64,000 nt of DNA from Peromyscus leucopus (lineage: Eukaryota > Chordata > Mammalia > Rodentia > Cricetidae), in the NCBI RefSeq assembly GCF_004664715.2, contig NC_051068.1, positions 131,150,716-131,214,715 of the forward strand, given 5' to 3'. Under the pieces are notes generated by a model. It worked only from the letters and a program-made list of their open reading frames with translations. It had not been told where the DNA came from and ran no database searches. The position numbers and the translations under genes are program-made. Below, in pieces: positions 42,841 to 55,589 of this stretch; position 1 is the first letter of the stretch, and every line of letters begins with the position of its first letter.

Positions 42841-45800
42841 TTTCAGATGTTTTCTTTATTCTTCTTCTATATTCTCTATTCTCCTAACTTTATTTTTCCT
42901 CTACAGCTTCTATATTCCAACAAAATCTTTCAGGCAATATGAAAATTACAATGTGGTTACATTCTAATTTTTCAAGTGAAGATTATAATGAATACAGGTT
43001 AAAAAAAACAAAAACATGTTTTTTTATCTCCCTTACATGATTAAAACAAAGTCATCCCAAGAACCCACATACATTTATAGCTAAATGATTCATTATAGAT
43101 TAACAGGGTATGAACAAGCAAGGTATTTTTCTCAACCAGTTCTTTTGCTGGCAGGCTGTATACTGTGGTTACAAAGAAAGGATCAATCACTTTATTACTT
43201 ATCTTGAAAGGTAATCTTGTAAGGAATCTTAGAGGAATCCTAAACTTTTATACATGAAAAACAATCAGTCAGCTCTATTTTAAATCTTTAGGGTGAATAC
43301 CCACTCATCAATAGTTTTTTATGTCAGGAAACTGAGGGCAGAAATAGGTATAATGAATTAATCATCATCTTTGATCACCAAACAATCCTAGCAAGGTAAG
43401 TACATCAGCTAGTAATAATTTGGCTGCTTTGCTTTTTGATCACTAATCTAATGAATCTATCCCTTAGCTATGTGTCCTTGTGAACTTTAGATTGTTTCCT
43501 GGAGTTTTTCCTCTCAAAGCTATTATCAAAACATCTTAATCTAACCTGACGTTATTTTAAAGCTTTGTATCAGCTATGATGCATACCAAAACTTGTGAAT
43601 GCATCTTTCAACATCAAGATTTAAAAAAATTTGAGTCAGCCTGGCTCCTGGGACTGAATTGTTCTCCTTAATCTTAACCTGAACTACAATATATGTAGCT
43701 CCTTAGATGAAACTCATGGGCCCTGGCTGTGTGACAATTTCTTGTATTTATTTTCAATCATCAAAACTCTATTTAAACTAACAGCATTATTATCAGTTAG
43801 ACAATACAGCTTAGGAAGAAATCATCATCTTCATAATAATCCAGAGGCAAAAATGCCCAGTAGAATGGGGTATTTCCATGAGATAAACAGACTACATTAC
43901 AGGCAGTAGGGATCTCCCTACATCTATTCGTACCATACCAGATATCAGAGAAAGATGGCAGCAGTAAACATGTAAAGTCATAGTAGAAACAATAGACATT
44001 CTGGAGTCTGTGATCTTGGGGCCTTGTTTTCCAAGATTCACTTATCAGGGATATGCCTCCTGGTGGGCTGACACCTTGAACTTCAATTGCCACCTGCTAC
44101 TGCTCTGATGGGGCACCTAACAATGCAGACTTCCTCTCATCAAGACATGGACTACTATAAGAGTCCATCTTCTCATCAGAAAAAGCTAATGTCATCACTA
44201 TCGTATGTTCAGTATAAGAGGTCAATCATAATTTCTTCCACTGTGGGAAGGGTCGTAATCTCCCATGAAGAAAAATCTACTTAAAGCGTTAGTTTTTTTT
44301 CTTTATGCTTCCCTCAGCACCACTGTCTACCAGCTCATCATCTGATTTATTAATGTACCACTTCTTTGTAATAAGATCCCTTTTTAATGCTTGAGAAAGT
44401 ACCAATGTAGATAGGAATGCTCTACTAGACAGGATAAAGCCTCCAAGAACTAGAAAGAATGACACCACAAATTAGCAGGTATCTAACTTGAAAAAAATGA
44501 GAACATTGCCTTCAGTCTGTTTTACCACTATAAGAATAATTATGTGTGCTTAATATTTGTACCAAGCAGCAATAGCGTTGCTCAGAAACCAAGAAGACAC
44601 AGAAAAACTTGGAGAGACAGCATTATCTCCATAGTTCAGACTGATTAGTAGAGACTGCTATAAAAATCTTTTAATCCTTTAAAATTACAACACTAAAAAT
44701 ACCATTAATATTAAGAAATAGAAGAATTGCTGGCCTAAGAAAACAATTTTCTGGATGGACTTGTCCTCTAACCTAAGTTGAGAAACAAATAGCAGTCCCT
44801 ACTTGTTAAATGACTTATGGTATTAAAACAGCTCTTTCCTACCAGAAAAACAAAACATAAAAATAAAACTAAGAAGATGAAGATACGTATTACTTGGGCT
44901 TTCAGAACCAGCATCATTCCTCAAGAGAAGTGACTCACCTAGATTCACTGTCCTAGAAACCCTGAAAGGAAGGAAGAATCACTGCAGGGAATGTATGTGG
45001 GACCAAAGCAAACCTAAAAATGAAATTTCCTGAGCCTCCATGACCATCACAGCATGTAGTAGAAAGGATTGGAGAAGGCTCTGAAGAAGAAAGTCAGGAT
45101 TTTGCTAGGACTTGGTGTGTCTCTCCCATTTTGCCACAGAGGAAGTCTGTAAAGTAACAAATGCCAGAACCACATCTGTTGAAGTGTTGTGAAAGCAGCC
45201 ACTGAATTCTAAAATGATCTAAATCTAGATATGGGTCCTGGACAAGCAAAAGGCGTTACTGCTGACCCTAAAAGTTGGTTGCTTCTCTCCCAGGAGGGCT
45301 AGGTATGGTTTCTTCTACTAAAATCTATTTCAAATATGTTCTTTTTATCAAAATCTGATGATGAGGTTCAAGAAACACTACCCCCAAATATGACACTTAA
45401 CAATTGAGAAAACAGCAAAAGTGAAGAGCTCACTAACCTTTCCCTCCCTTTTCCCTTCTGCAGCAGGACATAATACTCTGCTGAACTTTGCTGGATGTAG
45501 AAATCTTCAAGTCAGAGGTACCCACTCTATTTCTAGAGGAAAGCAACAGCCTAATTCTTGAAGACACAGAGACACCAAGAATAATGAAAAGGAACAGACA
45601 CTGTTTATTAACATGGAATTGTGTCCCCATTTGTTCTCCTCATCATATATCTCTTTATGTCCTCTCTTCATCAAACCTGAAGATAAAGACATACACATTT
45701 CTCTTTTGCTTTTAGGGAGAAAGTCTTCTCTAATGTGTACAAATCTTTATGCATCCTATGGTAGTTTCTTCCAGATGGAAACATTCCTTCCAGGAAAGGG

Positions 45801-46616
45801 AAGTATGAGACTCAGGATGTAAACAAAAGGTCACAAGTTTGGGGAAAAAAAAAAAACTTAGAAGATTCTCCACGGACCCTCCCCAGCAGTACAAAATGGA
45901 ATAAAGAACTACTCAGGGAAAAGACTGACCAGCCAAGCTGCAGAGAAAAGGGATTCTCAGATTGTCCAGCTGCCTGCAGGTTATATGGGGACCTCCAAGG
46001 TTGCAAATTTTCTGAGTGATCACTCATGTGATTGAGTTTTTTGATGATGCAGCTGCTTTTGAGTCATTTCTGCTCCTGTGGGTGAACTTTCATCATTCCT
46101 GTTAGTAACCTTAAAATCACATTGGTTCACCAAGTTGAACTTTTGTACAATTGTTACTCTGCTCTGTTGTGGGTTCCCCTTTTGAGATTAATATGAGTAG
46201 GTTAGGTATGTGTGTGTGTGCACGCATTGGATCTCCCTAGGAAAAGTCTGTTACACAACAGCTGTCCTTGATTTACAAATAAGGAAACCAATATTCACAG
46301 ATATTGATGACATACCCATAGACACTCAGATTTCTCTCCCAGGTAGATGACATTGACTATCATAGAAAGAGAGTTGGGGATTGCAGACAGATTCTCTTCA
46401 GGCTTTGTCACAAATGGCCACTGCTTCATTCCTCTAGTACGCATCCCACCCTGGTAATTTAAATGTTTGAGTTCTCATGTTATCCCTTGAATTTTCTTAC
46501 TCTCGGCCACTGGTTTTGGTCCTTTGCTCATTTATTTTCCCCTAAAGTTTTCATTATGAAGTCCCCAGGGGTCAAATTCTAGGTCTTCTTTTCTTCATCC
46601 ACTTCTTCACTTTGGA

Positions 46617-46621
<5 letters not shown>
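42841..46621. other. Long stretch without a recognised gene
   Basis: AT-rich, low in obvious SINEs, which suggests old ERV/LTR remnants or unique sequence. A 98-codon minus-strand frame at 43797-44093 is noted as a finding. A pyrimidine run at 45438-45462 could be an antisense polypurine tract, but no LTR ends could be matched. Confidence 0.35.

Positions 46622-46706
<85 letters not shown>
46622..46706 (+). repeat. Compound (CT)n(CA)n microsatellite
   Basis: About 54 bp of CT followed without a break by about 30 bp of CA. Confidence 0.95.
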
Positions 46707-46710
<4 letters not shown>

Positions 46711-46914
46711 ATGCTACATTTGAATTTTTATTTGTATATAGAAAGAAGAGCAGAATATGTTAGTGGTAGTAATCTCTGAGTGGTGGCAGATTTTTTTGTT
46801 TGTTTATTTGTTGAGGTTTACTTCCTTCTCCTCCTTAATTTATATTTGGAGTAGGTATGTGTATTATGGTGAATACACATGAAGGTATAGTTTTTTCACA
46901 CCTGTATGTTCTCC

Positions 46915-47125
46915 ATTGCTTTCTATATTTGCCTTGACATAGGATCCTTTAATGAAACCAACAGTTTTTGACTAGGTTGGCTGGCCAATAAACTGTCCAG
47001 AGTTGCCCATCTCCTCCCACAATGCTGGAATTACAATCCACACAACAATGCCTCACTTTATGTAGGTGATGGGGTTCAAACTCAGGTCTTCATGCATAAC
47101 CACCAAGCAATATCCAGAGTCACTC
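46915..47125 (-). mobile_element. B4/RSINE-type SINE, antisense
   Basis: 'ctaggttggctggccaataa', 'cccacaatgctggaattaca', then 'gatggggttcaaactcaggt' and 'cttcatgcataaccaccaag': B1-like part followed by an ID-like part, on the antisense strand. Confidence 0.55.
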
Positions 47126-47559
47126 AATTTTTTTAAAAAAAATTAACACACTAAGTACTATATTTTTAATATGACATTTTCAAATATAGTTTATTTTTTG
47201 GTGCTCCTCCTTCTTACTCCTCTCCCCATAGACTTCTGCTGTCCTTTTGCCTCTAGTATTCCCCTTTTGGCTTTTAAGTTACATGTGTACTATCACCCTA
47301 TCTCTCTTCCTCTGACCTGTTCCCTTCTCATGAACCCCTTTCAGGTTTCACATTCTATACCCACAGTCACTCCCACATAAATACACATATATAAAATTTA
47401 GAAGCTAGGATTCATATATAACCTAGAACATGCAGTATTCCTAAGTCTGAGTTGCCTCACTTAATACGATCATATACAGACACAAATGAAAAAACATTTC
47501 TGTGATAGGCTATAGAATCCTTTGGGTATTCCCAGGAGTAGCATAATTGAATCATAGGG

Positions 47560-47952
47560 TGTAGCTGAAGTTTTCTCCAGTCCTGCCTGGCCCATGATCA
47601 GGACAAATCTCTCTCTGCCGCCAGTCCTGCAGCACTCAGACCCAACCAAATAAACACACACAGACTTATATTGCTTACAAACTGTATGGCCGTGGCAGGC
47701 TTTTTGTTATCTAGTTCTTCTATCTTAAATTAACCCATTTCTATTAGTCTATAAGTTGCCACATGGCTCTTGGCTTACTGGTACCTTACATCTTCTCATG
47801 ATGGCGCCTGGCAGTGTCTCTCTGCCTCAGCCTTCCACTTCCCAGAATTCTCCTCTCTCCTTGTATACTTCCTGCCTGGCTACTGGCCAATCAGTGTTTT
47901 ATTTATTAACCAATCAGAGCAACACATTTAACATACAGAACATCCCACAGCA
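47560..47952 (-). mobile_element. Solo LTR type B, 6-bp TSD
   Basis: 393 bp from tgtagctgaagttttc to catcccacagca, with ataggg at 47554-47559 and 47953-47958. Shared type B boxes: 'actgtatggccgtggcaggc', 'cttaaattaaccca', 'cccagaattctcctctctcc', 'ggccaatcagtgttttattt'. Confidence 0.92.
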
Positions 47953-48214
47953 ATAGGGTAGTTCTATTTTTAATTTCTGAGAAATGTTTATACTAATTTC
48001 CATAATGGCTGTAGCACTTTATAGCCCAATAGCAATGTATATGGGTGCCTCTTTGCCCATGACTTCATCAGCATTTGTTGTCATTTTATTTTCTTGCTAA
48101 TAACCATTCTGGAGTGAGAAGGAATCTCAAATAACCTTAATTTGCATATCACTGTTGGCTACAGATGTTGAACATTGTTCTGAATGTTATTTTTTTTTTC
48201 ATCCTTTAACAGCT

Positions 48215-48970
48215 GTTCTGGCTGGTTTTTTTTTTTGTCAACTTAACACAAGCTAGAATCATTAGAGAGGAGGGATCCTCAGCTGAGGAAATGCCTTTAT
48301 GAGACCCAGCTATAAAGCATTTTCTCAATCAGTGATCAATGGGTGAGGGCCAGGCCCATGGTAGGTAGTGCCATCCCTGGGCTGGTGATCTTAGGTTCTA
48401 TAAGAAGGTAGGCTGAGCAAGCCAGGGAAACAAGTTAGGAAAGCAAGCCAGTAAGCAGCACTCCTCCATGGCCTCTGCATCAGCTTCTGCCTCCAGGATT
48501 CTGCCCTGTTTGAGTTCCTGTCCTAACTTCCTTCAATAATGAACAGCAATATGGAAATGGAAGCTAAATAAACTATGGGAGCCCACAAAACTTCCTAGTG
48601 AGATCTGGGCTTGCTTTACACTGCAGGGCTGCATTAGGGGATGGCTTGACCATGTGCATGGTTACCAGGTGTCTTGGGTAGTCTGCACTTGGCTGTGCTG
48701 GGGGAGGTCTTTTGCCCCACCCTTTGGCATTTCTTTAAAAGCCCTTTAGTAGAGACAGAAGGGGCTGGTGGGTTTTGACCAAGGCCCTCCTGAGGCTATC
48801 CTCTGTTTTCTAACTGTCTCTCTCCCTCTATATTTTTATCTACATATTCCTCATTTCTCCCTGCTCAAGAGTACCCTGGGGGAAAAAGAGGGAGCAGGTC
48901 TCCTTCAATAAACCTTTTTCTCCCCAACTTGCTTTTTGGTCATGGTGTTTCATCATAGCAATAGAAACCC
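48215..48970 (+). mobile_element. hAT-like non-autonomous repeat, split by an LTR
   Basis: 'gtcaacttaacacaagctag', 'gggctggtgatcttaggttc', 'cagcttctgcctccagg' and the end 'ttttggtcatggtgtttcat' are the landmarks of a very common rodent repeat (probably hAT-Charlie-derived). The parts at 48215-48573 and 48908-48970 join across an inserted LTR. Confidence 0.7.
48574..48907 (+). mobile_element. Solo LTR, ERVK-like, 6-bp TSD
   Basis: 334 bp from tatgggagccc (original TG mutated to TA) to gtctccttca, flanked by ataaac at 48568-48573 and 48908-48913. A TATA-like 'ctttaaaagcc' near 48731 suggests plus orientation. A different family from types A and B. Confidence 0.85.
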
Positions 48971-49079
48971 TAAGACAACAAACAATAGTTCAGTTCATGA
49001 TAGAATTTTTTATTATTTGATGTTTAATTTTTTTTAAATATATTCTAGCTATTAAACCCCCTATATTTGTTTTCTTTCT

Positions 49080-49405
49080 ATTGTTAGAATAAGACATCAT
49101 GACCAAGACAACTTATAACAACAATCATTTAATTGGGCTTATGGTTCCAGAAAGAGTCTATGATGGTGGAGTGAAGACATGGCAAAAGGTAGCTAGGCTG
49201 CAGCTGAGAACTCACATCTTGATCCACAAGCAGGAGTAAGAGAGTACACTGGGAATGGTGTGAATCTTTTTAAACCTCAAAGTTGGCCTCTGGTAACACA
49301 TCCTTCAACAAGATCATAATTTCTAATTCTTCCCAAATAGTTCCACCAAAGTATTCAAACATATCAGCCTATAAAAACCATTCACATTCAAACCACCCTC
49401 TCTGA
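49080..49405 (-). mobile_element. hAT-like repeat (URR1 type), antisense
   Basis: 'gacatcatgaccaagacaac', 'atttaattgggcttatgg', 'gctgagaactcacatcttga' match, in reverse, the order of the element at 4878-5252. Confidence 0.55.
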
Positions 49406-49751
49406 ATTGTAGCGGGGAAAGATATTTCTTCCATTGTATAGGTTATCTGTTTTCTCTGCAGATAGTTTCTTTTGCTATATTGGAACTTAAATTCACATAA
49501 TCCCACTTTCTGGCTTGAGAGTGGGTGCTATTTCCTGTATGGTTGAAGTCCTACTGGTAGAGTGCTTGATTAGAGAAAGTACTTGTCTATATCTTAAAGT
49601 ATTTTCTCTAGCAGCTTCAGCATTTCAGGTTCTAAATTAAGGCTATTGATCTGTTTTAAATTGATTTTTGTGCAAAGTGAGTGAGGATTTAATTTCATTT
49701 TTCTTGCACACAGATACTCAGTTTTGCCAGCACCAGTTGTTGACTAGGATG

Positions 49752-50229
49752 TGTATCATGAATCCTAATTGGTCTTAATAATAAAAACCCAGAGTCAGAT
49801 ATGGGGTAAATGCTGAAAGAGAAGCAGAGCAGCCAGCCACTAGAAATACTTCTTCCTCTAGGAATCCTCAGCCTGAAAGGGACTGAGTTCCTGTCTCCTC
49901 CTGTCTTATATTCCTCTAACTGCCCAGCCATATCGCTTCCTGTCTCCACCTCCCTAGTGCTGGGATTAAAGGCATGAGATACCAAGTGCTAGGATCAAAG
50001 GTGTGTGCCACCACTGCCTGGCTCTGTTTCTCTTTTAGACTGGATCAATCTTGTGTAGCCCAGGGTGGCCTTGAACTCAGAGAGATCCATCTGCCTCTGC
50101 CTCCTGAATTCTGGGATTAAAGGTGTATGCCACTACTGCCTGGCCTCTATGGCTAACTAGTGGCTTAGCTCTGCACGCTGATCTTCAGGCAAGCTTTATT
50201 TGTTAGACCACAAACAAAATATCACCACA
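49752..50229 (-). mobile_element. Solo LTR type A with three B1 modules, 6-bp TSD
   Basis: 478 bp from tgtatcatgaatc to atatcaccaca; aggatg flanks at 49746-49751 and 50230-50235. In LTR sense there are B1-derived segments with gcacacacctttgatcct and 'gcatacacctttaatccc', more than in the copies at 1840 or 18790. Inserted in the old antisense L1. Confidence 0.92.
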
Positions 50230-50264
50230 AGGATGTCTTTTATTCAGTGCATGTTTTTGACACC

Positions 50265-50670
50265 TATTTTAGTTTCATTTTCAGTTGCTTTGATAAAATA
50301 CCCTGGCAAAAGCTTCTTAAGGGAGAAAGGGCTTATTTGTCTCACAACTCCTGGTCATAAGCAATCATGGCAAGAATTCATAGTTACAGGAGCTTCAGAG
50401 AACTGAGAACATTACATTCATAGTCAAGATCAGAGAGCAGTAAATTAATACACCCATTCTAGGGCCTACCTCATTTTCACTACTCTTACACAGTTCAGAA
50501 TACCCTTCCATAGGAATAGTGCCATCCACCATGAGCAGGTCTCCCCAACTCCACTAAAGTGCCAAGATAACCCTCTACAGATATCACCATAGGCTAACCT
50601 AATATAAATAATCCCTCCTTGTGACTTTCTTTATGAGTAGATTTTAGATTGACAATTAAAACCAACCACC
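50265..50670. mobile_element. hAT-like rodent repeat
   Basis: 'gttgctttgataaaataccc', 'aagggagaaagggcttattt', 'atgagcaggtctcccc', 'attgacaattaaaaccaacc' follow a well-known rodent hAT-like consensus. Lies inside the old L1. Confidence 0.6.
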
Positions 50671-50930
50671 ACAACACCTTTATCAAACATTAGATGATAA
50701 TAGTAGCATAGGTTTATTTCTGGGGCCTGTGTTTTAGTCCACTGATGTTTGTTTCTATGCCAGTACTATGACATCTTTGTCACAATGGCACTTTATTACA
50801 GTTTGATACCTCTAGCAGCTTTTTTTTTTCCCCTTAGGATTACTTTGGTTATCTGTGGTTTGTTCTCTTTTCATATGGATTATAGGATTTCTTTTCTCTA
50901 GTTATATGGATAATGAAAACACAAGTGACT

Positions 50931-51577
50931 TTCTAAAGACTTAAATTTCTATCACTGACTTAGCCCTCTCTGAATTCTAAACTTTTTCTTTATACATCTG
51001 TCTGCTTAGCATATCTGCTTGGCTATTTCAGTGATATCTCCAACTTAAACATTTCTGAAATTAAACATTTGATTATCTCATTATCATACTCCTTAATGGA
51101 TAATATTTCAATCTTCTCTTTCTTTGAAAATGATATCAAAAATGCAATTGCCAAGACCAGAAACTAACATTATCTCTCTGAGTCTTCACAATCTGTTAGC
51201 AAGTTCTATTGCTCTTCTTTCAAAGTAAATACTCAGACTCTCATCTTCTCTGTTCTATACCACAGCCCATTTTTACATATGCTATCTCAGAGCTGTACCA
51301 CTGCCTCCACCTTCAGTCTACTTAAGATTTTACCATCTATCATGCTCCATTTCAGTATCAGCCATAATTCTCATGAGCAGTTTTCAGGTCTAGAACCCAT
51401 CAGTGATCCAAGCCTCATCTTTGTCATCAAGAATAGATAAATCCATATTACTAGTAATTATTTGCCTCATTTTACATGCCTACTGTGTGATAAATATTTG
51501 AAGGCACCCTGTATTTTGCAAGTTATATCTACACAATCTTCATAACAAACTTAGATGAGAGATTTTAGCCCAACTAA
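50931..51577. other. No recognisable feature
   Basis: Unique-looking AT-rich sequence. Confidence 0.45.

Positions 51578-51617
<40 letters not shown>
51578..51617 (+). repeat. (AAT)n microsatellite
   Basis: About 13 perfect aat units. Confidence 0.95.
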
Positions 51618-51944
51618 GATAAATAATCTAAGACTTAGAGAAGTTATGCTAATCACTCTTAGGCCATTCCTATATCTAGTAAGAGAAAAGGCTAAGATTA
51701 AACTTACCTTCTAACTACAAAATGAGGGCACAGTGAAATGCCTTCTGTTTTCTAAGATGGTTTATATAAGTAGACATCCTAACATTCTACTTGACTAGAA
51801 GAAAAGGAGTGGAAGCTTCTTGCCAAGAAAAGGGACTTAGAGAAATATGTCCCAGCTGCAGGAAGAACTGCCAGACTAAATGAGAATATAAATTCCATCA
51901 CCACGAAAAGTGGTATAGGTATGAGAAAATAAGAACATTGTTTT
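51618..51944. other. No recognisable feature
   Basis: Unique-looking sequence. Confidence 0.45.
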
Positions 51945-52150
51945 ACGAGTTAGAAAGATTACTCATAAATTAAGAGTAATTTGTGTTGTTCTTCCAGAGG
52001 ATGTGGGTCCAGCTCCTATAGAATCTACATGGCAGTTTACAACCATATGCAGTTCTTGTTACAGGGAATCTGATGCTCTCTTCTGACCTCTGCAGAAACC
52101 ATGTGATACACATACATACATGCAGGCAAAACACAAAATAAAAGCAATGA
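51945..52150 (+). mobile_element. B3-type SINE
   Basis: 'gagttagaaagattactcat', 'cttccagaggatgtgggtcc', 'ctctgcagaaaccatgtgat', ending in an A-rich tail with aaaataaaa. Confidence 0.7.
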
Positions 52151-52229
52151 ATCTGGAAAAAATGAAAAAGAATTCCTTTAAATATAAACAGGATTACTAA
52201 ACAGACACCTTTCCACTTTTGTAAAAAAT

Positions 52230-52322
52230 ACTTTAGTAATGGGAATATGGCCCAGTAATAGAGCATTTGCCTTGCAAGTTCAAGACCCTGGGTTTGAATC
52301 TCAGAACCATTAAAAAAAAAAG
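52230..52322 (+). mobile_element. ID SINE
   Basis: 'gggaatatggcccagtaata', 'gagcatttgccttgcaag', 'ccctgggtttgaatctcaga' and an A-tail. Confidence 0.75.
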
Positions 52323-52362
52323 AAAGGTGCTGAATCAATGTGGGTAGAAGTTCAACAAGAAG

Positions 52363-52365
<3 letters not shown>

Positions 52366-52407
<42 letters not shown>
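52366..52407 (+). repeat. (CA)n microsatellite
   Basis: About 40 bp of ac repeat. Confidence 0.95.
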
Positions 52408-52412
<5 letters not shown>

Positions 52413-52526
52413 AAAATTGTGAGTTAGTGCTCCAAATATTTAAATTAAACCAAAAACTGAAAATTTTAAGATTTTAAATACATTTTAGAGTTATTTATCA
52501 CCACTATTTTACTTAATTTATTTTTA

Positions 52527-52725
52527 GTGAGTTAGAGAGATATCTCAGTGTTTAAGACAATTGGCTGCTCTTCTAGAGGATCAATGTTGAAATCTTAGAA
52601 CCTACATGGCAGCTCACAACCTTCTGTAATTCCAGTTCCTGAGGACCAGATGCCCTTCTTGGTATATACACATAGTATACAGGCATATATGTAGGCAAAA
52701 TACCCATATACATAATAAAATAATG
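52527..52725 (+). mobile_element. B3-type SINE
   Basis: 'gagttagagagatatctcag', 'gctgctcttctagaggatca', 'acatggcagctcacaacctt', A-rich tail with ataataaaataatg. Confidence 0.8.
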
Positions 52726-52751
52726 TTTTTATAATACTTAAAAATAGTTTA

Positions 52752-52980
52752 GGAAGTTAGAGAGATGGTTCAGTGGTTAAAAGGACTTAGTCTAACAGAA
52801 AACCCATATTCAGTTCCCAGAACCCATAAGATGGCTCACAAGCATCTATAACTTCAGGGTAACTTTGATTCTAGGGGATCTGATGCTTTTTCTGACCTCT
52901 ATAGGTACCATGCACACACATGGTACACATATAAATTCAGGCAACACACTCATCCATATAAGATAATAAAATAAATTTTA
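52752..52980 (+). mobile_element. B3-type SINE
   Basis: 'gttagagagatggttcagtg', 'agatggctcacaagcatcta', 'gctttttctgacctctatag', tail 'aaaataaatttta'. In tandem with the previous copy, same strand. Confidence 0.8.
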
Positions 52981-52994
52981 ACAAATTAAATTAC

Positions 52995-52995
<1 letters not shown>

Positions 52996-53056
<61 letters not shown>
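52996..53056 (+). repeat. Compound (ATT)n(GT)n microsatellite
   Basis: About 33 bp of att followed by about 28 bp of gt. Confidence 0.95.
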
Positions 53057-53058
<2 letters not shown>

Positions 53059-54102
53059 GTCAAAGGACTGCTTGACCTAGTCAGTGCTCAACTTTCATCA
53101 TGTGGGTCCTCTCATCAGCCTTGGCAGCAAGTACCTTTACCTGTTGAACTATCTCATTGTTCCTTAGTTATATATTTAAATTTAATTTCTTCTGTAATTG
53201 AGCACGTATGTATTGACCTTAAGTCTAAAGTACCTGAGACTGTGATGATGTCTAATGGTTTGTATGTCCATCTCAGAGAAATTATCATTTCAGAATGGAA
53301 GTATTCTTCTTCTGCTAGACCTATTAATGTTGGTATGGTCCACAAAGTAGTCCTAAGCCTACTACTCTTTCCCTTATAACTCTATTGACAACCCTGATCA
53401 TTTATCACCATTCTTTTGTTGGTATGGCCCTTTGTCTACCTAGCACATAAGTTCAAGTGTTCCAAACTTCAAATATCCAAAAGAATATTCCCTTTCTTCC
53501 AAACTTGAGCATCTTCAACTTTGCATCTCAGCTAAGGATTGCATCATACATTACTAACATCAACAAAAATGTCTTGCTGCTTCTCTGCCATATTCATATG
53601 TCCAGAATTTGTTTTACCTTAAAAAATTGTGCCACCCGTCTACTTCTCTGGGTCTTCTCAGCTGCCACTCTAGTCAAAGACACATCTTCCCATGTAAAAT
53701 ATGGCAATTTCTGAGCTGGTCATCTGTTGAAGTCCTGTTGCCTCACACAATATTTGCTTCAGGTATCAGTCATAATGAATATTTTAAAAATGTAAATTAG
53801 AGCACATCATTTCTCTGCTCACAACTTTCTAAAGGTTGCCAGTTATATCAAGGATGAAGTTCAAATTCCTTTGCCATTGTCTAGGACAGAGTTTTCCAAA
53901 TCAAACCATTTACTAGATTATGAAACCAACTAGCATACTGAGTAAGGATTAACTTAAAATAAAATAGAACACAGAAAAAGGAATATCAAAGTGTGTTATA
54001 CATAGCAAGAATAAGTATTATTTCATAAAACTTCTTCCTGGTGTGTACATGAATGTGCATGTGTGTGTGTGCTGAACCTAAATGGAAATTCATTTTGGAA
54101 GA
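53057..54102. other. No recognisable feature
   Basis: Apart from a possible decayed antisense SINE just after the GT tract (53060-53150), no gene or repeat is supported. Confidence 0.4.
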
Positions 54103-54182
54103 GGATTTTTGAGATAGGTTCTCTCTGTTATTCTGGCTATCCTGGAACTCAAACTCACAAAGATCTGCCACCACATCTGGCT
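54103..54182 (-). mobile_element. B1 fragment, antisense
   Basis: 'tttttgagataggttctctc', 'ctatcctggaactcaaactc', 'accacatctggct'. Confidence 0.6.
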
Positions 54183-55220
54183 TGCATTTCTCACTATAGG
54201 CTGTATCAAAAGAATTTGAAAGTATTGTCCTAAAAGGCCCAAATAATACTTTTGCTTATATCAGCCTACCAATTTCCACTCTACCTCTGCTCTCTCAGAT
54301 GCGTTAGTCCTAATAAACCTCTAACTGTTGTCTAAAAAGCCAGACTTCTCCCCACTTCTGCTCCTTTCACTTGATGAAATAATATTTATCCAATTATTTA
54401 CATGGGTGGGTCCTTCAAGAAGTCCTAGCTCAAATGTCAACTATTTAGGACACTGTCCTTAACTCTCCTAAAACAGTCTATCAATTTATCTTTTTCATCT
54501 CACTGTTGTACTTCATTTTGTGCTTATAGTCATCTTACATCATCTTTCTCGGCACTCTGAGCCTAGGCCAAACATGCTATAAAGACCTTAACTGTTCTAT
54601 CAACCACAAATTTCTGCATATATAACAATAAGTGTCAACTAATAGAATATTGAATATTTTACTGTTATAAATATTGATACAGGAGAAATTAGGATTCCTT
54701 CTTGGAGTTCTTAGTCTCAATAATAAAAGAATTTAAGAATGGACTCAAATAGAAGCTCAGGGAGAATTTTATTAGAGTTTAAAAGAGAAAAAGAAATCCC
54801 AGGAAAGGCAAGTGTATACTTCAGCAACTGCCAGGAGGAGAGTAGGAAAAAAAAGATTAAAAAGCCACGTAGTTTAAGCTGCCATGATGAGCAGACACAT
54901 GGTGGATAACAGTCACATGATAGGAAGAGAGGCTTTACAGAAAGAGTAAGAAAGCCCAGAATGTTGGAGGAGAAATCCCTAATATAAAGGAAAGCATGCT
55001 TAGAAAAGAAGAAAGGTGAAAGTTATGCCTTTCTGAATGATTTAGAAATGTGACCAGCCTTAGGACTTACATGGCTACAACCCCTGTAAGCTACTCCACT
55101 AAAAGTGGGGATTCTGGGGAGGAAAAGTACAGTGTCTCATTAGAGAACTAATTATTCTGCCTGTCTCTTTAGAATGGCTGAAGGTGAGCATGCCTTCTTA
55201 GGTGTGGTCCTTTGGCCAGG
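54183..55220. other. No confidently named feature
   Basis: 54660-55200 is purine-rich and may be an old LTR, but no paired ends were found. Confidence 0.35.
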
Positions 55221-55521
55221 TGTTGGCAGATTTTTTTTGTCCCTCCTGCCAGCTCCCAAATCACAACACAGAGACTTATTATTAATTATGAAAGCTCAAC
55301 CAATAACTTAGGTTGTTTCTAACTAGCTTTTACAACTTAAATTAACCTATTTCCACTAATTTACTTTTTGCCTCTTGGCTTTATTACCTTTACTCTGTAC
55401 TGCCCATGCTGTTTTCCTGCTTCTCCCATCTCTGTGTTGATGACTCTCTGCACCAAAAATCCTGCCTAGCTATTGGCCATTCAGCCTTTTATTAAACCAA
55501 TCTGAGTGACAAATCTTCACA
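55221..55521 (-). mobile_element. Old LTR related to type B
   Basis: tgttggcagattttt to aaatcttcaca. It shares the order 'acagagacttattattaatt', 'cttaaattaacctatttcc', 'ctattggccattcagccttt' with the type B LTRs but is much more diverged. No TSD detected. Confidence 0.6.
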
Positions 55522-55589
55522 GTGTACAAAAAGATCATTGCACAATACAAATGGAATGTTAAGTCTTCACTCAGACCACAGATTCTATT

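Larger units (their letters stand above)
47160..50930 (-). mobile_element. Old LINE-1, antisense, multiply interrupted
   Basis: Separated blocks at 47160-47559, 47953-48214, 48971-49079, 49406-49751, 50230-50264 and 50671-50930 follow L1 antisense order (for example 'gtattcccaggagtagcata', 'cagcatttgttgtcatttta', 'gccagcaccagttgttga'). The L1-1 and L1-A sequences guide the match. It is much more decayed than L1-1 or L1-A, so an older subfamily. No open frame remains. Confidence 0.75.
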
